A stretch of 64,000 nucleotides of DNA, taken from positions 51,581-115,580 of the forward strand of contig WOYV01000040.1 of the NCBI GenBank assembly GCA_011620585.1, in the 5' to 3' direction. The notes beneath the pieces were generated by a model. It saw only the letters and a list, made by a program, of their open reading frames with translations. It was not told the DNA's origin and searched no databases. Shown one piece after another: positions 39,385 to 48,355 of this stretch (its first letter is position 1; every line of letters begins with the position of its first letter). This DNA is from Draconibacterium sp. (GTDB taxonomy: Bacteria > Bacteroidota > Bacteroidia > Bacteroidales > Prolixibacteraceae). Both the position numbers and the translations under genes were made by a program.

Positions 39385-40671
39385 TTAATTTCTCAGACTT
39401 TCGTATAAAGTTATAATTTCTTTGGTGTGACTGTGAATATTAAACTTTTTGCGTGTGCCTTCATAACCGGCCTGGCTTAGTATTTCGAGTTGATCCTGAT
39501 CACTTAACAATCCGGCCCAGGTTTCAGCCAGTTTCTGTGGGGTATTAGGCATATAGGTTACACCTCCTCCTGAAATTTCGATGATCTCGGGAAAGGCCCC
39601 CAACGCTGGCTGTACCACCGGAACTCCCGATGCCATTGCTTCGAGCAAATACATTCCAAAAGCCTCGCCAATGCGCACCGGCACTGAAACCAGTTGTACC
39701 TTTTTAAAGAAATCGTTTACTTCTTTTCCTTCAAAATCGGGCAAAATTTCGAAAGCGTCCTGTAGGTTGTTTTCTTTCAGTTTACGTTTTTGTTCTTTAT
39801 TGAATTTAGCATCATCGCCGGTTGAACCGCCTGTTGCAATCAGTTTTACATCTTCAAAACCGGGTTTCTTTTTCATTTCTATAAAAGCATCCACCACAAT
39901 GTCGAATCCATCTTTATGGCACATACGTGAGATATAGCCCACATTTCTTGGCTTTTCACGAACCGATACGAACTCGTAATCTTCAACATCCACCCCCAGA
40001 TGAATGGTTTTCAACTGTTCGTCCTGCAAATTCATCCGTTCCTTCATCACCCCGGCAAAAAAGTCGCTCACCGAAACCAGCTTATCCACATCTTTGGCAC
40101 GTTCGTGCATCAGGTCCCAAATGCGTTTCTGGAACTGAGGTTTCATGGGGTCGATCCACACATCTTCATCTTGCAACGTGCATAATACCGGAACCCCGAT
40201 CCGTTCTTTTAAGCGTCGGGCCAATCCAAGCAATAAGGCATTCGAAATGTGAATAATATCAGGGTTGCAATGTTCGGCAATCCAGTTTACCATGTGATCG
40301 AGCTCGTCTTTCTGCTCTCCTTCCTCGCCCAGCAACATCGAAACCGTCATGTCTTCCAAGCCTTTTGCATTTGTTGAACCAGCCATCGAAGCTGCCATTT
40401 TTATCATGGGTTTCGAGTTGAGCAAACGATCGAACCACGGCGGCGCCTTTCTAAAAATTGGGTACAGTTGTTTCAGATAAGTACTGATGGCGCCATAGAA
40501 AATCGGTATCTCTGAAATATCGTGTTCGTCGGCAAATAAAGGCAGGTACATCGGAATTTTGGTCACCTGATGACCCTCTGCGCGCAATGCATTAAAATAT
40601 TTGCTGTCGCGTAAACAGTTTCCGCAGTAAAAACTACCACCCGATCCGGGTATAATTTGAATGATGTTCAT
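39385..40671 (-). CDS. Glycosyltransferase family 4
   Basis: PGSGGSFYCGNCLRDSKYFNALRAEGH; C-terminal IGEAFGMYLLEAMASGVPVVQPALGAFPEIIE. Confidence 0.9.
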   Translation of the reverse strand: MNIIQIIPGSGGSFYCGNCLRDSKYFNALRAEGHQVTKIPMYLPLFADEHDISEIPIFYGAISTYLKQLYPIFRKAPPWFDRLLNSKPMIKMAASMAGSTNAKGLEDMTVSMLLGEEGEQKDELDHMVNWIAEHCNPDIIHISNALLLGLARRLKERIGVPVLCTLQDEDVWIDPMKPQFQKRIWDLMHERAKDVDKLVSVSDFFAGVMKERMNLQDEQLKTIHLGVDVEDYEFVSVREKPRNVGYISRMCHKDGFDIVVDAFIEMKKKPGFEDVKLIATGGSTGDDAKFNKEQKRKLKENNLQDAFEILPDFEGKEVNDFFKKVQLVSVPVRIGEAFGMYLLEAMASGVPVVQPALGAFPEIIEISGGGVTYMPNTPQKLAETWAGLLSDQDQLEILSQAGYEGTRKKFNIHSHTKEIITLYESLRN

Positions 40672-40675
40672 AATG

Positions 40676-40700
40676 TCCCCTCCAACTCCCCAATGGGGAG
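40676..40700. repeat. Short palindromic element
   Basis: CTCCCC-AAT-GGGGAG at 40686-40700. Confidence 0.5.
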
Positions 40701-40768
40701 AGATTAGCTGTATTTTCGTTTATAATTTCTCAAAAAGGAGCACCTTCTGTTTCTCCCCTTTACGGAGA

Positions 40769-41884
40769 TTAAAGAGGGGCTCCAAAACAATACACATTTC
40801 CATCGTAGGCGCCCACAAATATTTTCCCATCGGCTACGGCAGGATTATTAATGATTTGCCCACCAAGTTCATAAGTCCAAACGGGTTTTCCGTCCGAAAG
40901 GTTCACGATGGCTAAATCGCCACGCATGTTTGCCACAAGTACCCTATCTTTTACAACCACCGGCGAAGCTTCCACATGCTTGCCGGTATTGTATTCCCAA
41001 AGCTTTTCGCCTGTATTTTTATTAAAACAGTACAGAAATTTATTGTGATTGGCGGTCAGTACCATGTTCCCGATTAACGCAGGTGAGGCGATAAACTGCA
41101 ACTTCGTTTTGTCGTCCTGCCACACCCAGGTGGTTTTATCAGTTTTAAGATCAACCTGGAAAAAACGCCCGTCGTAATCGCCAATGTAAGCTTTGTCTTT
41201 TTCTACTGCCACTGAACCGGCTACATATGTTGCGACATTAATTTTTTTCACCAGTTTACCGGTAGCTATGTCAACCAGGTGAAGAAACCCGTCGCAACCG
41301 CCAAACATCGCCATGCCATCTTCGCAGGCAGCTGCTCCGTTTATAAAATTGTTTGATTCGTATTTCCAGAGGCCTTTCCCGGTTTTGGCATCCACGCAGT
41401 GCAGGTAGTAATCGTAACTTCCCACTACAATGTGTGTTTTATCGCCCACTTTCCACCAGTTCGCCGAACCAATAATCTGGTTTTCGCACTCGTATTCCCA
41501 GAGTTTTTCCCCTGAATTTAATTCGAGGGCGTACAATGAACCATTCAGATTGCCAATGTAAACCACATTTTCATGGATCAGCGCCGACGCTTCTATCGAG
41601 TTCGAAGTCTCGAATTTCCACAACAGTTTACCATTTGTATCGGTACAATAAACATAGCCATCTGTCGATCCGATTACCACTTTGCCATTGGCCACCACCG
41701 GGGCCGATTTTATGTTATCTCCGGTTTGAAAGGTCCATAATAATTTTGGCTTGTCGGGTAAAGTTGTTCCTGAAATCCCGGTCAGATGCTGGTCGCCACG
41801 AAAGATGGTCCAGGAGGAAGTTGGCTGGGCAATTACATTGAGTGTCAGTAAAACCAAAAATGATATTGACAGTATATTTTTCAT
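40769..41884 (-). CDS. Secreted PQQ-binding-like beta-propeller protein (propeller 1)
   Basis: Signal peptide; repeats VDAKTGKGLWKYE, FNKNTGEKLWEYN, TNGKLLWKFE. Confidence 0.9.
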   Translation of the reverse strand: MKNILSISFLVLLTLNVIAQPTSSWTIFRGDQHLTGISGTTLPDKPKLLWTFQTGDNIKSAPVVANGKVVIGSTDGYVYCTDTNGKLLWKFETSNSIEASALIHENVVYIGNLNGSLYALELNSGEKLWEYECENQIIGSANWWKVGDKTHIVVGSYDYYLHCVDAKTGKGLWKYESNNFINGAAACEDGMAMFGGCDGFLHLVDIATGKLVKKINVATYVAGSVAVEKDKAYIGDYDGRFFQVDLKTDKTTWVWQDDKTKLQFIASPALIGNMVLTANHNKFLYCFNKNTGEKLWEYNTGKHVEASPVVVKDRVLVANMRGDLAIVNLSDGKPVWTYELGGQIINNPAVADGKIFVGAYDGNVYCFGAPL

Positions 41885-41904
41885 ATTTCTAAACGTCTTT
41901 GAAC

Positions 41905-41971
41905 CTTGTCATTCTGAATGAAGTGAAGGATCTGTTACACATTTCTCTGTCGTTCCTCCATCGAAATGACA
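41905..41971. repeat. 67-bp MITE-like repeat with 8-bp terminal inverted repeats
   Basis: TTGTCATT (41905-41912) ... AATGACAA (41964-41971). Confidence 0.6.
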
Positions 41972-41977
41972 ATTGAG

Positions 41978-43525
41978 TTATTCTTTTAAACTTATAGCCC
42001 CCGTTGGGCAGCTTTTCGCCACTTTTACTGCTGTGCCGGTAAGTCCTTTTTCCAGGGCTTCTTCAAAAGGAACACCCACTACCACATCAAATCCACGTCC
42101 AATATACGTAAAACCAAAACGTTCGGTGTATTTTTCTGTCAGGCGAACACAGATGCCGCATTTGATGCACTTTTGAGGTTCGTACACTACCGAACCGTGG
42201 CTGACTTGCTTGGTTATACTTCTTCGTGCACCGGTATTAAACCGTTTCTGATCGGCTTGATAATAGGTTGAATATTCGCGCAATTTGCAATCGTCGATGG
42301 CGCGGCAATCGCAATGCAGACATCTTTTCGCCTCGGCAACCGCTTCATCCCTGGTAAAGCCTGACTGAACTCCTGATTTTGGGAGCGTCCTTTTTGTATC
42401 GATAGATTCTTTTAAATATTCTGCATATTCGTTGGCAACTAACCTTCCAAAACGGGAGTTGAACAAACGCGGTTCGCCGAGAACCTTTTGTTTATTTAGA
42501 AATTGCAGAACAGAATGGGCCACTTCCTTTCCCTGCCCCACCGAGCGCACGGCCAGACGAGATGAACGCAGCACATTCCCGATTGCAAACACTTTTTCAT
42601 CAGAAGTTTGATAAGTTGATTTATCAGCTTCAATGCCTTTCGGGTTGGCTTTCAAACCAAAAACTTCGGCGTTTTCAGCAAGTGCACCTGTAGCTAAAAC
42701 CACAGCATCATATCCACTTTTTATTTCGGCATATTTTTCTGCCGAAATTGCCTTTCCTCCTTCAAACAGAACCCCGGTTTTCAGGATAGCCGCTATTTCC
42801 CTGTCGAGTACTTCTTTGGGCAAAATCTCATCGTTAATGGCGGTGCGCAACAAACCTCCGGCTTTTTCATTTTTATCGAAAAGCGTTACCTGAATTCCTT
42901 TTAACTGAAGATAATAAGCTGCGGCCAAACCGGCAGGGCCAGCACCGATCACGGCTACTTTCTTTCCTGTTTTTTCGATACCAGACAAATTAGGTTCTAC
43001 GCCATCGTCGCCAACAATTCGTTTTAAAAGACAAATCGAAACCGGTTCGTCCACCGTTTTACGATGACAAGCGCCTTCACACGGAGCCGGACAAATGCGT
43101 CCCAGAATTGCAGGAAGAGCAATGTCGTGTTTTACTACTTCCAGCGCTTCATCCAGTTTCCCGGCTGCAATCAGGCGGTTCATTTTGGGGATGTCCATGT
43201 GTGCCGGGCAAGCCACCTGGCAAGGCGCTTCGCAATCGCCCACATGTTCGCTCAAAAGCAGCTCGAGTGCGGTTTTTCTCGATTCTACAACTTCCTCGTC
43301 CTCGGTGAGAATTTGCATTCCCTCCACGGCTTTTACCGAACAGGATGGCAGCAATCTTCCGGTGCCACTATTTTTTACCATGCAGAGCATGCACGATGTA
43401 AAGTGCTCCAGTTCGTCGTTCCAGCACATATTTGGAATGTCAATTCCCATGGATTGAGCGGCTTTCATTACCGAAGTGCCATCTTCGACCTCGATTTCCG
43501 TGTTATTTATTTTTAGTTTGATCAT
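41978..43525 (-). CDS. FAD-dependent oxidoreductase with N-terminal NuoG-like 2Fe-2S/Fe-S module, GltD-like domain and C-terminal Fe-S cysteines (StnA/NfnB-like)
   Basis: MCWNDELEHFTSCMLCMV, GDCEAPCQVACPAHMDIPKM, GRICPAPCEGACHR, VAVIGAGPAGLAAAYYL, RCLHCDCRA, CIKCGIC; start at 43525. Confidence 0.85.
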   Translation of the reverse strand: MIKLKINNTEIEVEDGTSVMKAAQSMGIDIPNMCWNDELEHFTSCMLCMVKNSGTGRLLPSCSVKAVEGMQILTEDEEVVESRKTALELLLSEHVGDCEAPCQVACPAHMDIPKMNRLIAAGKLDEALEVVKHDIALPAILGRICPAPCEGACHRKTVDEPVSICLLKRIVGDDGVEPNLSGIEKTGKKVAVIGAGPAGLAAAYYLQLKGIQVTLFDKNEKAGGLLRTAINDEILPKEVLDREIAAILKTGVLFEGGKAISAEKYAEIKSGYDAVVLATGALAENAEVFGLKANPKGIEADKSTYQTSDEKVFAIGNVLRSSRLAVRSVGQGKEVAHSVLQFLNKQKVLGEPRLFNSRFGRLVANEYAEYLKESIDTKRTLPKSGVQSGFTRDEAVAEAKRCLHCDCRAIDDCKLREYSTYYQADQKRFNTGARRSITKQVSHGSVVYEPQKCIKCGICVRLTEKYTERFGFTYIGRGFDVVVGVPFEEALEKGLTGTAVKVAKSCPTGAISLKE

Positions 43526-43527
43526 CT

Positions 43528-43600
43528 TTCTAATGGTTGCAAGTTTCATGTTGCAGGTTACGAGTTTCATGCTACGGGTTACAGGTTACGGTTGGGTTCA
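43528..43600. repeat. Degenerate phrase repeats (GTTGCAAGTTTCATGTTGCAGGTTACGAGTTTC...)
   Basis: GTTTCATG/GTTACGAG/GGTTACAGGTTACGG repeated next to the four-helix-bundle gene. Confidence 0.6.
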
Positions 43601-43959
43601 TTCCAATGGCTTTTAACATACTCAATGAATGTATTGATTTTCATTCCCAAAATACCATATTCATTTAGCAGCTCTATTAAACCGTTCGATTCAAAATGAA
43701 TTTCATTGATCATTGTCAATTGTGAAATCGCTTCATCACACGATGAATGAGAATAAACGAGAAATCTGATAAATTCATTATTATACCTGTTTCTGCCATA
43801 TACTTCAACAATGTTATCCTTAATACTTTTTGTTGACCCGCGAAGCTGGCTACCTTGTTCATACGTTTCGTAAGAAGGAAGGGTGAATGTCATCTTATGA
43901 ACCTGAACTGCCAGATTGTAGGACAACTGATATATTTCAAGATCCCGATAACTTTTCAT
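43579..43959 (-). CDS. Four helix bundle protein (23S rRNA intervening-sequence protein family)
   Basis: YRDLEIYQLSYNLAVQVHKMTFTLPSYETYEQGSQLRGSTKSIKDNIVEVYGR. Confidence 0.9.
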   Translation of the reverse strand: MKSYRDLEIYQLSYNLAVQVHKMTFTLPSYETYEQGSQLRGSTKSIKDNIVEVYGRNRYNNEFIRFLVYSHSSCDEAISQLTMINEIHFESNGLIELLNEYGILGMKINTFIEYVKSHWNEPNRNL

Positions 43960-44012
43960 ATTCTTTTCATTTATTCAAAACATTCTTTAACACGAACCGT
44001 GCAACGCGCAAC

Positions 44013-46355
44013 TCATTTCACGTCAATTGCATCCACCGGGCAAGCTGCCCGACACGCGTCGCACTTGATACACAATTCGGTATCGATGCTGTGTTTTTCG
44101 TGCGGTGTGAACGGGATCGCATCTACCGGGCACTTTTGCACGCATTTGGTACAACCGATACAATTATCGTTTACCGAATATTTAATCAGGTGGCTGCATT
44201 TCCCGGTTGGGCAAACCCCGTTGATGTGAGCTTCGTATTCGTCTCTGAAATATTTCAATGTGCTCAAAACCGGGTTCGGCGCTGTTCTTCCCAGCCCGCA
44301 TAAACTCCCTTTTGCGGTCCACTCTGCTAATTTTTCGAGTTCTTGAATATCTCCCTGCTTGCCTTTTCCACTGGTAATGTTTTCCAGAATATCCAGCATT
44401 CTTCGGGTTCCAACTCTACAGAAGGTACATTTACCGCATGATTCTTCCTGTGTGAACGACAAGAAATATCGTGCAATATCCACCATGCAATCGGTTTCGT
44501 CGAGTACCACCAAACCACCGGAGCCCATCATTGCCCCCATTTCCTGTAGCGACTCGAAATTGATCGGTGTATCGGCAAATTCTGCCGGGATGCACCCACC
44601 GGAAGGGCCGCCTATCTGAACAGCCTTGAACTTTTTACCATTTGCAATTCCCCCGCCGATTTCTTCGATTACTTCGCGGATGGTGATTCCCATAGGAACT
44701 TCGATCAATCCGCCCCGAGCCACTTTTCCGGCCAATGCAAACACCTTGGTTCCTGTGCTGCGAGCTGTTCCAATCTCTGCGAATTTCTCCCAGCCTTCTC
44801 TTAAAATATATGCAATTTGTGCAAACGTTTCGGTGTTGTTCACCAGCGTTGGTTTTCCAAACAAGCCACTTTCGGCTGGAAACGGCGGCCTGATTCTCGG
44901 GAAGCCACGGTTACCCTCAATCGAAGCGATCAGCGCAGTTTCTTCTCCACAAACAAAAGCGCCTGCCCCTTCGTAAATCTGAAAGTCGAGATCGAATCCG
45001 GTTCCCAAAATATTTTTGCCAAGCAGATTATTTTCATGACAGATCTTCAAAGCTTCGCGAATACGTTTTACCGCCAGCGGATATTCCGCCCGAATGTAGA
45101 AATATCCGTGATGAATGCCGGTTGCGTAAGCTGCTATTGTCATTCCTTCGATAATACGGTACGGATAAGATTCAAGCAACATGCGATCCATGAATGCGCC
45201 GGGGTCACCCTCGTCGCCATTACAAATCAGGTATTTCACCTCGCTGTTTTGTTTACGTACCGCTTCCCATTTTATACCGGTGGGAAAACCGCCACCACCA
45301 CGACCGCGAATGCCGCTTTGTTTTATCTGATCGACAACTTCCTGCGGTGAGTAACTTTCGAAAACTTTCTGTAATGCAGAAAATCCGCCGCGTTTCTTGT
45401 ATTCGTTGATGTCGAGTGGATTAATCATCCCGCGGTATTCAGTAGCGATTGGCAGCTGATTTCCAAGAAACGAAGCGACCGGTTTTTCGCGCATGCTGAT
45501 CTCGTAGCGTTCCACTCCTTCCCAGTTACGGTCGGTTTGGATGGTTTCCACTGTGTGCATCAGCTTATTTTTAAGCTTGGCAAACAAGCCCGGAGCCTGA
45601 AAATGTGATTCCACTATGTTCTTCACATCTTCGGGTTTTACCTTAGCGTACAGTGTTGGTTCGCCTTCGTTCGGAACTACTTCGACCAACGGGACCTGGT
45701 GACACATTCCCACACAACCCACGTGTTTTAAACTCACCCGCAAGCCACTTTCGTTTACCACCGCTTCTACTTCTTCCTGAATTTCTTTGCTCCCGCTGGC
45801 CACACAACACGATCCTAAACCAATTCGAATTTCACCCTGGAGCTGTGTTCCGTCTGCCTTCCGGGCTTTGCCCGTATCTTTTTTCCCTTTAATACTTTCG
45901 AAATCCTCGATAATCTGTTCTACCTGGTCGGATGCCACATGCCCATATGTTGTTCCATCGATCTGAACGACCGGGGCCAGCGTGCAACAACCGAGGCAAG
46001 CTACTTTTTCGATGGTATATTTTCCAGCTTCGTCGGTATTTATTCCCTCCTTTAGTTTTAATTCGCGACGAAAAGCATCATAAACCTGTACTGCTCCTTT
46101 TACATGACAGGCAGTACCAATGCACACTTTTATCATGTGTTCGCCCACCGGATGCAAACGGAATTGAGAATAAAAGCTGGCCACCCCAATGATCTCGGCT
46201 GAGGTAATTTCCGACCGGTCGGCCAGGTAACGCAAAGCATCTTCAGGCAGGTAGTTGTATTTTTTTTGAATGGACTGCAAAATAGGAATCAGGCTCTTTT
46301 TTGTCGAACCTTTTTCGGCAATCAGTTGATCGATATATGTGAAATATTCTGACAT
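44013..46355 (-). CDS. NuoE-NuoF fusion with extra 2Fe-2S thioredoxin-like domain and C-terminal 2[4Fe-4S] (HydB/HydC- or StnB/StnC-like)
   Basis: CIGTACHVKG...CLGCC; second CCVAS...CVGMC; GIRGRGGGGFPTGIKWE; NGDEGDPGAFMDR; ESCGKCTFCRVGTRR; CIGCTKCVQKCP...CIKCDACRAACP. Confidence 0.93.
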   Translation of the reverse strand: MSEYFTYIDQLIAEKGSTKKSLIPILQSIQKKYNYLPEDALRYLADRSEITSAEIIGVASFYSQFRLHPVGEHMIKVCIGTACHVKGAVQVYDAFRRELKLKEGINTDEAGKYTIEKVACLGCCTLAPVVQIDGTTYGHVASDQVEQIIEDFESIKGKKDTGKARKADGTQLQGEIRIGLGSCCVASGSKEIQEEVEAVVNESGLRVSLKHVGCVGMCHQVPLVEVVPNEGEPTLYAKVKPEDVKNIVESHFQAPGLFAKLKNKLMHTVETIQTDRNWEGVERYEISMREKPVASFLGNQLPIATEYRGMINPLDINEYKKRGGFSALQKVFESYSPQEVVDQIKQSGIRGRGGGGFPTGIKWEAVRKQNSEVKYLICNGDEGDPGAFMDRMLLESYPYRIIEGMTIAAYATGIHHGYFYIRAEYPLAVKRIREALKICHENNLLGKNILGTGFDLDFQIYEGAGAFVCGEETALIASIEGNRGFPRIRPPFPAESGLFGKPTLVNNTETFAQIAYILREGWEKFAEIGTARSTGTKVFALAGKVARGGLIEVPMGITIREVIEEIGGGIANGKKFKAVQIGGPSGGCIPAEFADTPINFESLQEMGAMMGSGGLVVLDETDCMVDIARYFLSFTQEESCGKCTFCRVGTRRMLDILENITSGKGKQGDIQELEKLAEWTAKGSLCGLGRTAPNPVLSTLKYFRDEYEAHINGVCPTGKCSHLIKYSVNDNCIGCTKCVQKCPVDAIPFTPHEKHSIDTELCIKCDACRAACPVDAIDVK

Positions 46356-46388
46356 ATTATTTCTCGCAAAGGCGCTACGACGCTAAGT

Positions 46389-48251
46389 TTATTTTCCAAT
46401 ACAATACAAATTATTTTCTCCACGAATGTAGATCCGGCCATCGGCAAAAGCAGGTGTTGGGCCTGAGTGTTCTCCCAAATTATTTTCACTTATTTTTTTC
46501 AACACTTTACCCATTTCATACACATGCATAACACCGTTGTTATCCATTATAAACAACTTGCCATCCGCAGTAACCGGCGAAGCATACAAGGTAGTGCCCA
46601 CATCATCTTCCCAATACATTTCTCCCGATCTAGTATCGTAACACGCAATTACTCCGTAACTGGTGCAAATAACCAATAACCCATTGTGCGCCAACGGACT
46701 TGATGCTTCGGGCAGGTATTCGTCGTTTTCCCAAACGGGGGAAGCTGTTTTCGGATCGATGGCAACGAGCCGGGCATATTCGTTGGCAGCAAAAACAAGT
46801 CCGTCGCCATAAGCAACCGATGGTCCAACTTCACCCATCATACACTCAACCTTCCAAAGTTCATCACCAGTTTCGGCATCGTAGCCGGCAACAATAGGAT
46901 CGGCGGTAAGTAAAACCTGGTATTTCCCGTTAATTTCGGCGAGAACCGGACTGGCCCATGATATTTTTGATTCGCGTTTTTTGTCCCAAATGGTTTCGCC
47001 TGTTCCGGTACTAAGAGCGAGTAACCGTCCTCCGCTATTCGTATCGTACTGAACATAGAGCTTTCCAGCCCAGGTAATCAAAGACGACGAGTGCCCGTAA
47101 TGATTGTTTGGAACACCCAGATTTCGTGCCCACAATCGTTTCCCGTTCATATCGAAAGCAATTACATCGCCATCGGCAAATATGGCGTACACCGCTTTTC
47201 CATCAGTTGTCGTAGTTGGAGCAGAGAGTCCTGTATCGGGCGATACTTTTGGCTGACTCGCTGGCGAACCTGAAATATTATTAGCCACACCAGTCCAAAG
47301 CAATTTTCCGGTATTTCTATCGAAACAATACACTTCACGGGCATTATTATCGGCACCGGCCACAAAAACTTTATCTCCCCAAATAATGGGCGAGTTGAAC
47401 CCCAATTTTGGGATCGGCACTTTCCACAGCACGTTGGTACCGGCAGCTCCGTCCCATTCGGTCGGGATGTTTTTAGCATAACTTGCCCCCTGTCCAAAAG
47501 GCCCACGGAAAGAATTATAATTGGCTTTAATTGTGGCCAATGTCAAACCTGTTGCTGATGTAGTTGTTTTTGGCTGAGGATTTGCCCCGGCCACGGCAAC
47601 AACATTTTCAGGAGATGTTCCTTCCTGTGGAACTTCGGCTACTATCTCCTCTTCGACATTTTCTTCAGCCGAAGTTTGGGTCTCTGATACATTTCCCGGA
47701 GTTTGTCCAACTTCGATGACTTCAATTCCCTCATCTTGCGGGGCAACTTCGTTCCCGGCCACCATATTATTTGTATCGTAATACTCCAAATGATTAACGG
47801 TAGCATAACTTGCCAATACCGCGAGCGCCATCACCACCCCCCCAACTATCATAATTCCCTTTTGAGCAAGAATCCGGCTTGCAATTTCATTTTCCAGTTT
47901 TTTATCGGGCGCTTCAATTTTACTTTTTGCCGAATAATAAATACGAAGTGCGAACGCTAAAACCACGGCGCCAAAAAGCATTAAGTATGCGCCGGTTTTC
48001 ACCTGCCACTGACTGTTGAAATATGCTTTACGCGCCAGCAGGTCGAAGTTACGAATCTCTGTTTTTAGCTCTTCGTTGTTGGGTTCCTGCTTCAACCGCT
48101 GGACCAGCGCTTCGAGAGCCTTGCTTTCGATGGGATCGCTTTTTGAAATCTGCCAGAAATTCAGCAACAAAAGTATCGCAACGGCGGTACAGAAAATTCC
48201 TGCAATCAGTGCGATGTTCTGTGAAATTTTTAGTTTATCGTTATTGGTCAT
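46389..48251 (-). CDS. Membrane-anchored PQQ-binding-like beta-propeller protein (propeller 2)
   Basis: Apparently three N-terminal TM segments, low-complexity linker, then FDRNTGKLLWTG, LSTGTGETIWDK, YDAETGDELWKVE blades. Confidence 0.9.
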   Translation of the reverse strand: MTNNDKLKISQNIALIAGIFCTAVAILLLLNFWQISKSDPIESKALEALVQRLKQEPNNEELKTEIRNFDLLARKAYFNSQWQVKTGAYLMLFGAVVLAFALRIYYSAKSKIEAPDKKLENEIASRILAQKGIMIVGGVVMALAVLASYATVNHLEYYDTNNMVAGNEVAPQDEGIEVIEVGQTPGNVSETQTSAEENVEEEIVAEVPQEGTSPENVVAVAGANPQPKTTTSATGLTLATIKANYNSFRGPFGQGASYAKNIPTEWDGAAGTNVLWKVPIPKLGFNSPIIWGDKVFVAGADNNAREVYCFDRNTGKLLWTGVANNISGSPASQPKVSPDTGLSAPTTTTDGKAVYAIFADGDVIAFDMNGKRLWARNLGVPNNHYGHSSSLITWAGKLYVQYDTNSGGRLLALSTGTGETIWDKKRESKISWASPVLAEINGKYQVLLTADPIVAGYDAETGDELWKVECMMGEVGPSVAYGDGLVFAANEYARLVAIDPKTASPVWENDEYLPEASSPLAHNGLLVICTSYGVIACYDTRSGEMYWEDDVGTTLYASPVTADGKLFIMDNNGVMHVYEMGKVLKKISENNLGEHSGPTPAFADGRIYIRGENNLYCIGK

Positions 48252-48355
48252 ATACTTAAGTTTGAAGTCGGAAGCAGGAAGCCGGAAGAAAGTTTCCGAA
48301 AGTTAGCTGCTCATCATTCTTTTATTTGTTTTTCAATCTAACAATTTTGCATTTT

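Noticed and set aside
44817-45350. 177-aa plus-strand ORF
   Set aside because: Antisense to the well-supported NuoE-NuoF fusion gene; no domain recognised.
41978-46355. [FeFe]-hydrogenase (HydABC) operon
   Set aside because: HydB/HydC-like domains are present but no H-cluster (HydA) motifs were seen; the partner gene is a GltD-like flavoprotein.
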